Part shown: in pieces, positions 53,840 to 64,000 of the stretch
Layout: every line of letters begins with the position of its first letter
Position numbering within the stretch: position 1 is the first letter of the stretch
Assembly: GCA_030411725.1 (NCBI GenBank)
Contig: MU839827.1
Coordinates: 1,426,001 to 1,490,000, forward strand
Length of the DNA: 64,000 bases
Direction: 5' to 3'
Source: Echria macrotheca
Lineage: Eukaryota > Ascomycota > Sordariomycetes > Sordariales > Schizotheciaceae
Program-made: the position numbers and the translations under genes
The notes under the pieces: generated by a model
Databases searched by the model: none
What the model saw: the letters and a program-made list of their open reading frames with translations, nothing else
What the model was told of the DNA's origin: nothing

Positions 53840-56175
53840 TCCTGGATTCCTCGATTCCTCGGCTTCTCGGTTCCGGCATCCACGTTCAGGAACATACCTC
53901 GGACTTCATCCTCGATCCAACCGACAACATTCTCATCATACCCGCCTGGCCCGCTGGTCCGCGCCCTGAGATGTTCCCGTCACGAGACAGCTTTTCCATC
54001 CCCGTGTAGCCCGACATTCGAAATGCCGCCCGAAATTTGCTCTGATTTATTTTGGCTGGCCTTGTCCCAACTGGACACAGAATTTTGACAACAGCTCACG
54101 ATACGCCTCGTTCGAAGTCGTTGCCGAACTGTGTCCAGGAACTGCGGCTGTGGCTCCATCGAATGGATGAACACCTGGGACGACACCCCCGGCCTGTTCG
54201 GGATGAAGGACTGCGGGGAGTGCGAGCATCTCCCTTTGCCCCTGCCCCAAGTGAGAACTGCATCCAGCTCGCTGGCGACAGGAACGCTGTCCAGGCTGCC
54301 CGAGCGGCCATTGAGCGACGTGTCGAGGAGCTCCGGACCTGTACTCGTGCCGCCGTGCAACAAACCAATGTACTTCTGCCTTCGCCGGATTTCACAACCG
54401 TGTACATCATTTATCAGGCTGGCAAGAATCCCTTTTCGCAAGCGTCCAGTCATATCAGCCACGATCCTCCTATCCCATTTATATACTGTCCCGCCCGGAA
54501 CATGACGTTCCCCCTGCAGTAGGCCGTCGTCCAAGATCCCACGGAACAGGGAGTACAACACAAGATTTACAGAGATACAGCCAGAGCCACAGCTGTGGAT
54601 CGACGGGCCCACCGCATCAATGAGGAAACTATGCCCTGAACCTGCTGGAGTCAGCGATGGCGATCACTAGGACGGAGGATACCAAAATCAAACCTCGCGA
54701 TAGAGGAAACGGTTACCACAGCAATTTCAACGGTTTCATCTACAAGACCCCTTCCCCTTCGCGTATCGGCAACGGCGAGTACCACGCCGTCATGGCTCCG
54801 GCCCTGGCCTCGGCACATATGATCTCGCCATCCGTCGAGGACGTTCATGTGGCGGTCGCCGCGACCCTGGCCGAGCAGGATGTTCACGCCATAATCGCCA
54901 ACGCCGACCCGGTTTCCCGGGATCGGAACCTGCAAGAGTTGGTGTCACCGGAGTACTGGTTGGGTATGGGTTCTCGAAGCCAGTGATACCGACACCGAAG
55001 TCTTCAAAATCCGTGGCAAAGAGGAGATCAGCATTGTCCCCCTTGTGGACAACCATAGAGCGTGGGATGATGGGATGACGATAGTCTTGCTCTCCGCCCC
55101 GTTGAGGTTCCCGGATACGAAACGAAGCTTCATCTACAGGTCATCTGGCTCGAGGAGCCGTGGAGCTCGAAGACAACATATTTGGCGGGGGACCGCCCGA
55201 TGACGGCTTAGGTCCGGTTCCAAACGGCACCCTTCTGAGTTATCATGACGTGGTTTAACTGTAAGCTCCTCCCTTCCCTGTTATTTACCGTCCGTCGGTT
55301 TTGAGTATCTAACGTTTGCTTGAAAGTCTACAGCCCCACGACGCTCGGAGAATGAAGACAGCTACGTTTAGGACAACGTCTATGACCCGTATCGAGCGAA
55401 GCCTAATCCGCAAAGCGGGCACCAGTAAAACGGTGCGGACAGAAACTAGGATTCACCATTATTCTGGCCGAGGTCACCGAGAGCACTCACCCCGGACGAG
55501 TCCAGCCTTGATTCACGCCGACGCCGCATTTATGCTCCTCTCCGTAATATGCTGTACACAGATATTGACAGCTTACTTGTCTCTCCAGAGCCGGAGGCCG
55601 ACTTCGAGTCCATCGGCGTGAAAAACGCCAACGTCAACACGGCAGAGGGTGTCGAGCTAGAACGCCCGTCAAAAGCTCTGCATCGGCAGCGTCTTGTATG
55701 TATGCTTTACGAGCTCCATTTATTAGAGGAAACGTCTTTGACTGATTATGTGTTTAGCTCTTCAACGGGGGCGGCCGAGCCTCAAACTCCTCTCCCTGTG
55801 GGAAAAGGATGCCACCTTTGTAAGTTTCGCGCTTTTGATTTCTTTGATGTTGTGTTTGCAGCTTTTCACACTTGTCTCTCAGTCCCTGCTCTGCCCTATC
55901 CCATATAATAAGATCATACAAAACGCTTTGATACTAATAGTTCTCAAGACGGACCCGCTATCCATTGCGACTGGTTACCTACTCGCGATACGAGGCGCCA
56001 ATGGTACGGTCTTCCCACCGTCTTTTCGCCTATCAAAATCATCTCGTACTGTGTGATCCCCAGCCAGCACCCCATCGAAATGGAGCTGCACAACCGCTAT
56101 ACTATCAAGGCCCTGAAGAAGGCTCGTGTGATTAAGAGCATCGTGCGGATCGAGATACCTCGCAACTCAGGCTGA
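53840..56175 (+). pseudogene. Degenerate or unrecognised multi-exon locus
   Basis: Several plus-strand stretches look coding and carry splice signals, but I could not build an uninterrupted gene. A TATA box (53771) and leader precede it. Coding-like pieces include 54657-54983 (VEDVHVAVAATLAEQDVHA region), a piece ending WFN before a GTAAGC donor near 55260, and a piece after a CTACAG acceptor near 55333 with ENEDSYV. An open stretch follows (YTDIDSLLVSPEPEADF), ending at a GTATGT donor near 55695, then a small exon between TTTAG (55757) and GTAAGT (about 55820). The last open stretch ends at 56175 (LHNRYTIKALKKARVIKSI). The 55333-55540 piece has in-frame TAG, TAA and TAG codons, each explainable as CAR to TAR (C to T). 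I do not recognise the family. It may be a decayed gene, or a live gene with introns I mis-placed. Confidence 0.3.
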
Positions 56176-56259
56176 GACGTCAACTGAACCGACATAAAGG
56201 AGATCAAAAAGGGAGGGGGAGGGAAGGCAAGCTAGTGACGATATTCCAACGACATCCCC

Positions 56260-56320
56260 TTCAACATATTTTCTCCGGGAAAGCCAACCGACACTTTATT
56301 CAACATATTTTCTCTGGGGA
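56260..56320. repeat. Short direct repeat
   Basis: TTCAACATATTTTCTC followed by a G-rich end occurs at 56260-56280 and again at 56299-56320. Confidence 0.8.
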
Positions 56321-56587
56321 AGAGAGGACTCGCAAAGATGAGAGACACTGCTCCCTTTTTGTTTCCGGTCGTCCTGGAGTACCTATCCTGACGGCTTTTC
56401 CTCTAGAAGGCAAAGAACAGATACCCCCCTTCAAATCTGGGAGGAACTCGTCGATGAGAAGGAGACATGTTTGGTTTTGTTTGGGTCTGCTGTTCCAGAC
56501 CATCCATCTCAATACCACCCTCGGCGAGCAACGCTTCATTGGCCAGCTGCTGTTAACAGTTCCAGGCCGCTTCTCGACCGCCATGGC

Positions 56588-56590
<3 letters not shown>

Positions 56591-56619
<29 letters not shown>
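56591..56619. repeat. Homopolymer run of 29 T
   Basis: Twenty-nine consecutive T on the + strand. It generates a poly-Phe artefact in one reading frame. Confidence 0.95.
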
Positions 56620-57026
56620 CGATACGTCCGTCGCCTATACATTGTCTTCTCGGTGCGGTTGCAGTTTTTGGAATGTGGTTAATTTGGATAGCTGTTCTGC
56701 AATTGTTTGTAGAAAGTGGTGGGTTGTTGTGTTTTGTTCTTTTGACGGGGGTGACAAGAAATCGGGGTGTTAGTCATAGTAGGAGGAAGGGAGGAGCTGG
56801 GCTAAGGCGCGGGATAAGAAGATGTTCAGCTGGAGGGATTCTGGAAGAAATGGTGATATCCATTCGTTGTAGTGTGGGTGGTGGAGGGCTTTGGTTAGAG
56901 CAGATGAGTGGTATGGTGTTGGTTAGGTTGGGCTGGGTTGTTAGCAAGGGGAAGATCTCAACGTAAAGAAAGTGAAGTGGCTCGAGGATTAGATAGTAGG
57001 CACTCGTGTGCTATAGCCACTTGGAA

Positions 57027-57098
57027 GAGGGACCGCTTACTCCCTTGAGGGGTGGAAGTTTTCACTTCCTCTGACTGAAGATAAATAAATATTTAGTC
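57027..57098. repeat. Dispersed hairpin repeat, copy 2
   Basis: Starts GAGGGACCGCTTACTCCCTTG and aligns with 25120-25190 with substitutions and small indels. The inverted repeat CTCCCTTGAGGGG is imperfect relative to copy 1. Confidence 0.55.
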
Positions 57099-57497
57099 GT
57101 TGCGTTTATGTTGAGAGGAGAGGTGTGATGTCTGAAATGGGGGAGGTGGAGGGGATGATGATGCTGATGGAAGAGTGGTGGTTGGATTAGGTATCTTTGG
57201 AAAGTTTGTAGGTTGTTGTTTGTTTCTTACTTACCTTTTTAAAGGGGCGGACTGGTGAATTCTGGTTTCTGTCCTGCCTGGTGTTGTATCCTTTCTCCAC
57301 GGATTAATGTATTGTGTCTCGATCGATCATGATTCGCTGACGAACAGAATTGAACCGTCATCGTTTCTCGCACCAGCCTCAATCATTTGTGCTGTGTGTG
57401 CTGAAGATTCTAATACATAGAAGGCGTATTTATTTCGAGTTCTGGCAAATGCTTGGATGACTTCTAAATATTCCTTGAGTGTTTAGACTCCTACCGT

Positions 57498-57637
57498 GAT
57501 GGCGAAGATAGGATAGTACCCACCTAAGAACGGCCAGGATGAATTTGTGATACCCCTTTGGTGCTGAGAGATTTCGTACTGAGGAGATGGCGAAGAGAGG
57601 ATGGTTACCTACCCACCAAATAAGAACGGCGAGGATG
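57498..57637. repeat. Local duplication of about 45-50 bp
   Basis: GATGGCGAAGA...AAGAACGGC..GGATG occurs at 57498-57541 and 57586-57637 with small indels, separated by 44 bp. Confidence 0.7.
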
Positions 57638-58319
57638 GGGGAGGTAACCGCGAAGGGGATGGGCAGGCAGAGCATGAAGAGGATCATGAGTAGGTATCTA
57701 ACAAGCGGGAAATGAAAGTTGTGTTGGACAAACAAAATGAGCGGAGTGTAGCACCGTTTCGTTTGGACCGAATTCTATACCTTTTGTACATACCGTGTGT
57801 ATTGTACCTAGTCGAATTTTCTAGTGACGAGAGAATATTTTAGCCTCGCCCCTTGTTCCAACACATTGCATCACCACAAACGCTCCTACCTACCGTCGCC
57901 GTCAACTATCCAGCTCTCTAGCTAATCTGTTAGCCTCGGCGCCAAAGCCGTCCTCACAATTACGCTACACTTTGTCGACGTTCCGCAGAAAACTCTTGAG
58001 GTTCGAAGCCAGCAGCACCACATATAATGGTCATCACTGTACAACGTTTCCAGCCTCAATTCTGGAAGCAGTATTATTCCGTATATGAAATAACACAGAG
58101 CCCCAACTTTTCAGATCCATACATGTAAAAATAATCTCATCAACAACCCAAATATGTCAAAACTTCAATGCTGCAATATGATTCTTCCCTCCCATCTATG
58201 TGCATCACCACCCATCTTATCTCATTCTACTACGATACGAAAAACGGATATTATCAAACTCCCATCCCTCCCCAAAATACAAAAAATTCTAATACACAAG
58301 AGACACACGAGACACAACC

Positions 58320-60019
58320 TCAGTGAAATTGGTCCTCAGTAACGCCCTTCCCCATAGCCGCCGTCGAGCTCACCCCGCCCGTCACCATCTTCTGCAGCTC
58401 ATCCACATACGTCGCGCCACTCCACTTCTGGTGCTTGACCACGTCCACGCCCAGCTCCATCTCGGGCTCCTGCACCAGCTCGCCGTACGCGCGCATGCCG
58501 ACCTGGCTGTACGCGCGCGCGAAGCGATCGCTAATCAGAGCCGTCGTGTGCAGACCCGCCAGCGTGATAAACTGCCAGCAGTAGCCGAGCGAGGCCAGGC
58601 GGCGGATATACGTCTCCTGCTCGTTGCGCGGCATGGCCGTCTTCCAGTTGAAGGATGGGGAGAGGTTGTATGCGAGCCTGTTTTGGTTGTCGTTAGTATT
58701 GAGTTGAACGACAGAAGAAGAAAAACTTACTTTTGCTCGGGCCACACGGCGTGCACGCCCTTGGCAAACTCCTCGGCCTGCTTGTAGTCGGGCAGCTTGC
58801 TCTCCATCCAGATGGCATCGCAGTATGGCGCATACGCAATCGCCCGGTTGATGGAGCAGTCGCACCCGCCCTTGAGACGGTAGTAGCCCTCGCGCGTCCG
58901 GGGCGCGTCCCAGTCGAAGAAGATATCCGTCCCGAGAATGCCGCGCGCGATGGCCCGCGCCTCGGCGTTGGACAGCTGCTTGCCGTCGACCTGGGCACGG
59001 TACTGCGCAACCAGCCCCTTGGGGTTTTGGAGGGAAGAAGCCAGGATGGCGTCCACCACCGCCTCATCAAAACGCTTGAGCTTGGCCTGCGCCAACCAGT
59101 TGTCCTCGATGGCCTGCAGCGCCTCGCCCGTCTTGCCGGCGCGCTCGGCCGCCAACATCAGGTCGTTGAGCGGCTGCAGGTCAGGGTTGGTGCTGCCGAG
59201 AATGAAAGCGTGGTCGCGCGGGTCGATCGTGGTGGTAATCAGGGTCGCAGCCTCGGCGTCGGTACGAGCAATGGCCAGCAGGTCGGACCCCATGATATCG
59301 GCCTGGGCACGGATGGCCACCAACCGGTTGATGTGCTCGCTGATGGGCACCAGCACCTTGCCGGCCATGTGACCGCACTTCTTGGTGCCGGGCGCCTGGT
59401 CCTCGATGTGGATGCCGGCCGCGCCCTTCTCGATGAACAGCTTGGTCAGCTTCATGACGGCCGTGAGACCACCGTGACCGGTATCGGCGTCGGCAATGAT
59501 GGGCCGCAGATAGTCCACATTGGCCAGCTTGGCCCGCTGGGCCTTGGGCGTGCTGAGGCGCTCCTGGCGCTGCTTGCGGTCGTGGAACAGCTGGGCCATG
59601 AACAGGTGCTGCACCTTGTTGGGCACCGTCGTGTACGGGTAATCAGCCAGATCGGGGCCGGGCTCGTCTGAGGCCGAGGCTGTCGAGGACGACTGCCACC
59701 CGGATACGTAGACAGTGTCGAGGTACTTGGCCATCTGGGTCACCATGGTGGGTTCGAGGCAGCCGTATGTGTAGCTGGCATCGCGCTTCTGGAAGCGGTC
59801 CTCGAGGATGCGCCACAGCTTCTTGGCCTGGGCGTTGCTTGCATACTCGATCTTGAGGTTGCCGCGCTTCGACACAATCTGCTCGGCCGTGAAGGGACGC
59901 TTGGTGTAGCGCCATCGTGGTTCGCTCCACCACTTCTTGACCTCGGCCACCTCGCGCGCAAACAAGTCGTCCTCCAGGGCCGGGTCGACCGCTGGGTTTA
60001 CCATGTTGTTGGCCGCCAT
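58320..60019 (-). CDS. acu-3: Isocitrate lyase
   Basis: Two exons, 60019-58731 and 58677-58320, give 548 aa, the usual fungal size. It splits isocitrate into succinate and glyoxylate, the first committed step of the glyoxylate cycle, allowing growth on acetate and fatty acids. The active-site signature KKCGH carries the catalytic Cys215. Other landmarks are WWSEPRWRYTKRPFTAEQIV, YVSGWQSSSTAS, DYPYTTVPNKVQHLF, IIADADTGHGG, GAAGIHIEDQAPGTKKCGH, and NLSPSFNWK after the intron. The start MAANNMVNP was preferred over an in-frame ATG 13 codons upstream, because it matches my memory of the Neurospora ACU-3 N-terminus. The intron is 53 nt with a GTAAGT donor. The C-terminus EDQFH is not a classical peroxisomal SKL signal. 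Carbon catabolite repression is expected for the family but not demonstrated here. Confidence 0.97.
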
Positions 60020-60988
60020 TGTGTAAGTGGTGATGTCAGGAACGGGGAGGAATCTCAACGGCAGAGAAAAGGGATAGCGTCAACAAAGCAACTGCCACAA
60101 AAAACGAGAATGGAGGGGAGAATGGTTAGGAAAAGAAAAAGGGAAAAAGATCAGGGCTCCATGAGTCAGAAAAGAAAAGACGGTCCACGGTGCCTCGGCG
60201 GCGGAACGGGTCTCTTGACCACGCGGTCTGGACTCACTCTGGACTCCATGATTCCTCGGGAGACATCGGTCTAGCGGGAGTGTCCATGTCTTGCACATGT
60301 CCATGTTTTTTGTGTCTTCAAAGCGAAGAGTCCCTTGGCCCGAGCCACTTGACGTCTGCTGCAAGCAGCCATTGGCAGCTGCCACGCTGTGATTGGCCGC
60401 ACCCCTGGTTCCGACTCCGGTGGGTCGCCGTTGGCCGAATTACCGAGCCGTGAGAGCACCCCTCCCCCGCAGTGCTCTGAAGGCTCCCCAACTTTTGTTC
60501 TTCGGATCAACGTCTTGGAAAACGTCAACGACGTGTAATTCTGAGCATTGGCATGCGCAATTCCACAGCCCATGCTAGATTCGAGGGCACTGTATTTGCC
60601 TTCCACGAATGCTGCTGCGCAATTGTGTCTAAACGTCGGGTTTTCCATCGATTGTCGCCATCAACACAGCTGAGACCGAGTCCAAGAAATCGGTCGCAAG
60701 GACATGTGAAAATGCGTCATTGGTCCCCGCTGTCGGAAGAGTTCACAGGCCGAACGGCAAAGGAACGGGGTCCCGGCCTTTGCGGCTCTCAGCGTTCCCA
60801 CCCGCCCGTCATTGGCTGTCACGCGTCGTTAGACCTCGGCCTAGTTTCATGTCAGCTGCCGTCCCCGGATTCTTCCATTCTCCATCCGTCACATGCACAT
60901 AGAGACGGAAATGGAAACAGCCAAACGCCGGGGTATCTTCCGTGTCAACGTGTCTAACCAACCGTCGCTCTACACTAGTAACAAGCCC
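60020..60988. other. Intergenic stretch, isocitrate lyase promoter
   Basis: 969 bp between two minus-strand genes. It includes a polypurine leader before the isocitrate lyase ATG (about 60085-60180) and an ATTGG (inverted CCAAT) at 60392-60396. No further gene is seen. Confidence 0.55.
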
Positions 60989-63900
60989 TCATAGCTCGTC
61001 ATCCTCATCGTCGTCGGACAGGAATATCGTCGTCGGCTTCTTGTTGCTGGCCAGCGGTCGAGTGGTCCCGGTCTCCGTCCTCTCCGCCTTGATCATGACA
61101 TCCCTCCCCACAGCTTCCCCAGTCTCCTCCTCGCCTCGCTCCAGCTTCGGCCCCTTCGTCTCCGCCTTGAGCTCCGCCAGTTCCCGCTCCAGCAGCTTCA
61201 CCTCGCGCGACCGGTAAAACGTGTCGAGACAGTTCCGCCGCTGTTCCTGCGTCCAGCTCTCCACCACCAGCGCGAAGTCGGTCGCATTGTTGAACCCAAA
61301 CTCCTTGGCCATGGAGCAGAACTGCCTCCGCATCACCCCCTGCGGCGGGCGGTATCGGTAGTGCATCCGGAGCGATCTCCCGTCGCCGTCGCCGCTCTGT
61401 TCCAGCTCCGACTCGGCCCCGCTTTCGTCATCAGCGAAAAGCGCACTGTTTCCCTCGGGGTCGTCCGCCTGGCTGCCCCTGAGCGCCGCCAACTCGGCCC
61501 GGCGCGATAGCTGCGCTTCCACCTTGCTGGTGCCGATGACTTCAGAGTTTTCATGCGTGTACTCGACACCCGCAGACGCAAGAATGCCTGCAATGACATC
61601 GCTCTTTGGCTTCTTCTTTGACTGGAGCAGCTCTTCGGGGTTCTCGGTCGTCAGCAGCTTGGCCAGCTGGCTCATACCGCCGTCTTCCTCGTCCTTTTCC
61701 TCCTGCTTGACCAACCCGAGCTCGTCATCCTCGTCGGTAACCGCCTTGCTCATGTCGATTTCGGTCAAGTCCACGCCCGCCTTGGCTTCGGCGATGTTGG
61801 TCTTGTTGACAATCTCGCGTAGGACAACTTGATCGGCGTGAAAGGAAAAGAGATTGCTCAGGCCAAAGATCTCTCCCTTCCTCGTCTTGTCCTGCTGTAC
61901 GCCCTTGAAGTAACGCCGCTCGTTCGAAGCATTGTATCCAATGTTGGCCTGCTGCTGCTTGTAGATCTGCCTTGCGTAGACGATCTCCTCAATGGTGCCT
62001 GCCGACACCAGCCGGAAAACATCCACGTCACGCGTCTGGCCGATGCGGTACGCCCGATCCTGCGCCTGCAAATCGTATGCCGGATTCCAGTGCGGATCAA
62101 AAATGACGACTTTGTTGGCCGACGTGATGTTGAGGCCGACACCGCCCGCTTTGGTCGAAATGAGAAACACAAACTGGTTCGGGTCCGTGTTGAAGTCGTC
62201 CACGACACGCTGCCGCTCCTCATAGCCGAGCGACCCGTCTAGGTAGCTGACATTGTAGCTCGTGTTGTGGAAGAGATGCTGCAGGATGCGCAACAGCCGC
62301 ACGCTGTGCGAAAACACCAAGACCTTGTCTCCGCTCTCGTGCCAGAACCGCAGCAGCTTGCTCAAGATCTTCCACTTTCCGCAAAACTCGGGATTCGCCA
62401 GGTTGAGCATCGAGTCTCGATTGCGGTACAGGTCCTCCCAATCATTCGGCAGACATGTCTGGAGCGCGTTAAGCTCCGAGTTCTGCTTGGTGCTGGGATC
62501 CACCGACGACGGAATGAGCAGGGTGAGATGGTTAGAAAGCTTTTGTAGCGTTATAATACAGGGGAAGATGATTTTCTTCCAAGGCTCACCATCAGGCAAC
62601 GTCTTGTAGCAGCACCAACCGCGTTTGCGTTTCGAGCCGCAGTCACAGTCTTCCGAGACCTTGGCGACGAACGAGATCATTTCTCCCTCGAGGAAGTTTT
62701 GGTAGGCCTCGCGCTGAACATCGGTGAGCGGGCAGAAGACCACCTTGTCGCTCTTCTTTGGCAGCTGGTGAGCGATCAGCGTCTTCATCCTTCGAAGGAA
62801 GAACTCCGGGAGGAGGTTGTTGACAAGCTTCTTGGCTGTGGTTCTCGCCAGGCTGAGCTGTTTGAGCGTGGCATCATGAGACTGGCCGACCGTCAGCGGC
62901 TTGGTGATGGCCTGAGTCCATTCGGCAAGTGTCCCAAAATGACCCGGATTGGTCCAGTTTAGCAGAGTCCAGAGCTCTTCGTACTTGTTCTGAATCGCGG
63001 TGCCTGTCAGCCCGATTCGGCACAGCGAGTTTACCCTGTCCATGGCTTTTGTCGTCTCCGACTTCCTGTCCTTCAAAACGTGGCATTCGTCGGCGACGAC
63101 ACAGTCCCATTCGACATCGTTGACAGCCTCATACGACTTCTTGTAGGTTGTGTACGTCGTGATCATGATCTCGATTCTCCCGGCTTTTGCGGATTGGAGG
63201 GCGTCGTCCTTCCCGACGCCATGGAAGAGATCAACATGCCACCAGCCCCATCGATTCAGTTCGTTCTTCCAATTCTGGATCAGCGACCCGGGACAGACAA
63301 TCAGCACTCTCGGATACCACGAGTCACCGGCCCTTCTCATCTTGCGCATCCTCTTGGAGTCGCGCTCATCGCCGGTCTTGCCGAAAGCAGCCGTCAGGAA
63401 GGCCGCTACCTGGACAGTTTTGCCGAGGCCCATGTCGTCGCCTAAAATGCACCCCTTCTGATAAACGAAGCGCTGATGCAGGAACTTGACGCCCTCGACT
63501 TGGTAGTCTCGGAGATACTGCGCGATGCAAGCGGGAATGATGCCGGCTGAGTATTCTAGTTCGATGTCCTTGAAGGGCCGGCAGGGCTTGATGCCGCTGC
63601 TCTCGCTGAACTTGGGCCGTCGCTCCAACCTGGCGACGCGCTCATCGTCCGAGAAGTAGAGGTCGCTGTAGTCTGGTGGGATTTTCAGTGCTGCATTTTT
63701 GAAGTGTTGTCTCTCACGGTTGAAGCGATGTCGGCGTCGACGCAGGTAATCGGGGATGTTAGCCTCACCAAAGCCAGCATGGTCGTCGCCAGATTGGGCC
63801 TTGGTCTTCGCCGTCGATCCTGGGTTTTTGGGTGGTCTGCCGCGACGAGCCGCGTTTGCAGTAGCCGGTTTTTTCCCCTTGTCCACCGCTCGCCGTTTTG

Positions 63901-64000
63901 CAGACTTGCGCGAGCTATCTTCTGCATTATCGGTGTCCGTGTCAGTCCAGGTGACTTTTTCCTCGAAATCCGGTCGCGGCTTTCTCTTGCCCAAGATGTT
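60989..64000 (-). CDS. SNF2-family DNA repair helicase, ERCC6L2-like (5' end outside window)
   Basis: The minus-strand frame is open from the window edge to a TAA/TAG-type end at 60989, over 1000 codons. No ATG is seen at the 5' side, and the first residues read N-I-L-G-K-R-K, so the start or an upstream exon lies beyond 64000. Domains: a basic N-terminus with an AT-hook (RRGRPPK), then the SNF2 ATPase with CILGDDMGLGKTVQVAAFL (motif I), VADECHVLKD (motif II) and RIGLTGTAIQN (motif III). The helicase C domain has VLVFSHSVRLLRILQ, YLDGSLGYEERQRVVDDF, STKAGGVGLNITSA and DRAYRIGQTRDVDVFRLVS. The GDDMGLGKT form and the overall pattern match ERCC6L2 better than CSB/Rad26 itself. The protein probably translocates on DNA in repair. 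The C-terminus IFLSDDDEDDEL resembles a SUMO-interacting motif. Confidence 0.92.
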   Translation of the reverse strand, partial: NILGKRKPRPDFEEKVTWTDTDTDNAEDSSRKSAKRRAVDKGKKPATANAARRGRPPKNPGSTAKTKAQSGDDHAGFGEANIPDYLRRRRHRFNRERQHFKNAALKIPPDYSDLYFSDDERVARLERRPKFSESSGIKPCRPFKDIELEYSAGIIPACIAQYLRDYQVEGVKFLHQRFVYQKGCILGDDMGLGKTVQVAAFLTAAFGKTGDERDSKRMRKMRRAGDSWYPRVLIVCPGSLIQNWKNELNRWGWWHVDLFHGVGKDDALQSAKAGRIEIMITTYTTYKKSYEAVNDVEWDCVVADECHVLKDRKSETTKAMDRVNSLCRIGLTGTAIQNKYEELWTLLNWTNPGHFGTLAEWTQAITKPLTVGQSHDATLKQLSLARTTAKKLVNNLLPEFFLRRMKTLIAHQLPKKSDKVVFCPLTDVQREAYQNFLEGEMISFVAKVSEDCDCGSKRKRGWCCYKTLPDGEPWKKIIFPCIITLQKLSNHLTLLIPSSVDPSTKQNSELNALQTCLPNDWEDLYRNRDSMLNLANPEFCGKWKILSKLLRFWHESGDKVLVFSHSVRLLRILQHLFHNTSYNVSYLDGSLGYEERQRVVDDFNTDPNQFVFLISTKAGGVGLNITSANKVVIFDPHWNPAYDLQAQDRAYRIGQTRDVDVFRLVSAGTIEEIVYARQIYKQQQANIGYNASNERRYFKGVQQDKTRKGEIFGLSNLFSFHADQVVLREIVNKTNIAEAKAGVDLTEIDMSKAVTDEDDELGLVKQEEKDEEDGGMSQLAKLLTTENPEELLQSKKKPKSDVIAGILASAGVEYTHENSEVIGTSKVEAQLSRRAELAALRGSQADDPEGNSALFADDESGAESELEQSGDGDGRSLRMHYRYRPPQGVMRRQFCSMAKEFGFNNATDFALVVESWTQEQRRNCLDTFYRSREVKLLERELAELKAETKGPKLERGEEETGEAVGRDVMIKAERTETGTTRPLASNKKPTTIFLSDDDEDDEL

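Larger units (their letters stand above)
56176..58319. other. Intergenic stretch with simple and local repeats
   Basis: No gene is supported. It holds a short direct repeat (56260/56299), a run of 29 T (56591-56619), the second copy of the hairpin repeat (57027) and a local duplication (57498/57586). The right end is the 3' flank of the isocitrate lyase gene. Confidence 0.55.

Noticed and set aside
54052..54522. Possible KH-like motif (GDRNAVQAARAAIE region)
   Set aside because: Only a short resemblance, with no GXXG loop. The surrounding frames are not continuous.
56235..56966. 243-codon plus-strand frame with a hydrophobic stretch
   Set aside because: The hydrophobic part is poly-Phe from the T29 run and its flank. 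The leader contains a simple direct repeat.
58733..59671. 312-codon plus-strand frame inside isocitrate lyase
   Set aside because: Shadow of the conserved lyase exon on the other strand, with no family features of its own.
1..64000. Search for CRISPR arrays, 5S rRNA, snoRNA boxes or intact transposase/reverse transcriptase genes
   Set aside because: No regularly spaced repeats, no 5S-like sequence, and no transposase or reverse-transcriptase motifs were seen by eye. Only the tRNA was supportable.

Overview
The window is nuclear DNA of a filamentous ascomycete, most likely a Sordariomycete close to the Sordariales. The evidence is GC-rich coding sequence, very short spliceosomal introns (mostly 44-66 nt) with CTAAC/CTGAC branch sites, CA-rich 5' leaders and TACCTACC-type simple sequence. 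The products also fit: a Gα of the fungal group II, a Uds1 septation protein, an Unc104/KIF1-type kinesin-3 and an isocitrate lyase whose N-terminus strongly resembles Neurospora ACU-3. I see no operon, CRISPR array, bacterial element or intact transposon.

Layout. 0-9 kb: 5-hydroxyisourate hydrolase (+), a small unknown two-exon gene (-), a proline-rich microprotein candidate (+), an intron-containing tRNA-Arg(CCG) (-) and a five-exon Gα gene (-). 9-18 kb: spermidine synthase (+) converging on an omega-amidase/NIT2-type nitrilase (-), which shares a 320-bp divergent promoter with a 659-aa AT-hook protein of unknown function (+). 18-25 kb: a membrane-anchored GH3 beta-glucosidase, cytosolic tryptophanyl-tRNA synthetase and a glutathione transferase (all +). 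25-30 kb: gene-poor DNA, then the Uds1-type septation gene (-). 30-42 kb: 12 kb with no gene I can support, including an assembly gap set in homopolymer G/C. 42-53 kb: leukotriene-A4-hydrolase-type aminopeptidase, a 1728-aa kinesin-3 and a secreted GH10 xylanase (all +). 53-58 kb: gene-poor DNA holding one degenerate or unrecognised plus-strand locus. 58-64 kb: isocitrate lyase (-) and an ERCC6L2-like SNF2 helicase (-) cut by the window edge.

The genes are mostly independent housekeeping or lifestyle genes: purine catabolism, polyamine synthesis, glutamine/asparagine transamination salvage, translation, glyoxylate cycle, plant cell-wall hydrolysis, signalling, vesicle transport, septation and DNA repair. 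They do not form a recognisable cluster.

The most unusual observation is in the tryptophanyl-tRNA synthetase gene. The conserved Asp-Pro-Tyr-Phe stretch can only be read exactly if a 2-nt exon (AT, 22668-22669) lies between two tiny introns, each with its own CTAAC branch site. Other points are an intron in the Gα gene that is open in frame with a GC donor, an abrupt mid-gene change to almost C-free coding sequence in the glutathione transferase, alternative mitochondrial leaders on two enzymes, and a hairpin repeat shared by two distant intergenic regions. All exon coordinates come from reading splice signals and checking that spliced lengths are multiples of three. None was tested against transcripts.
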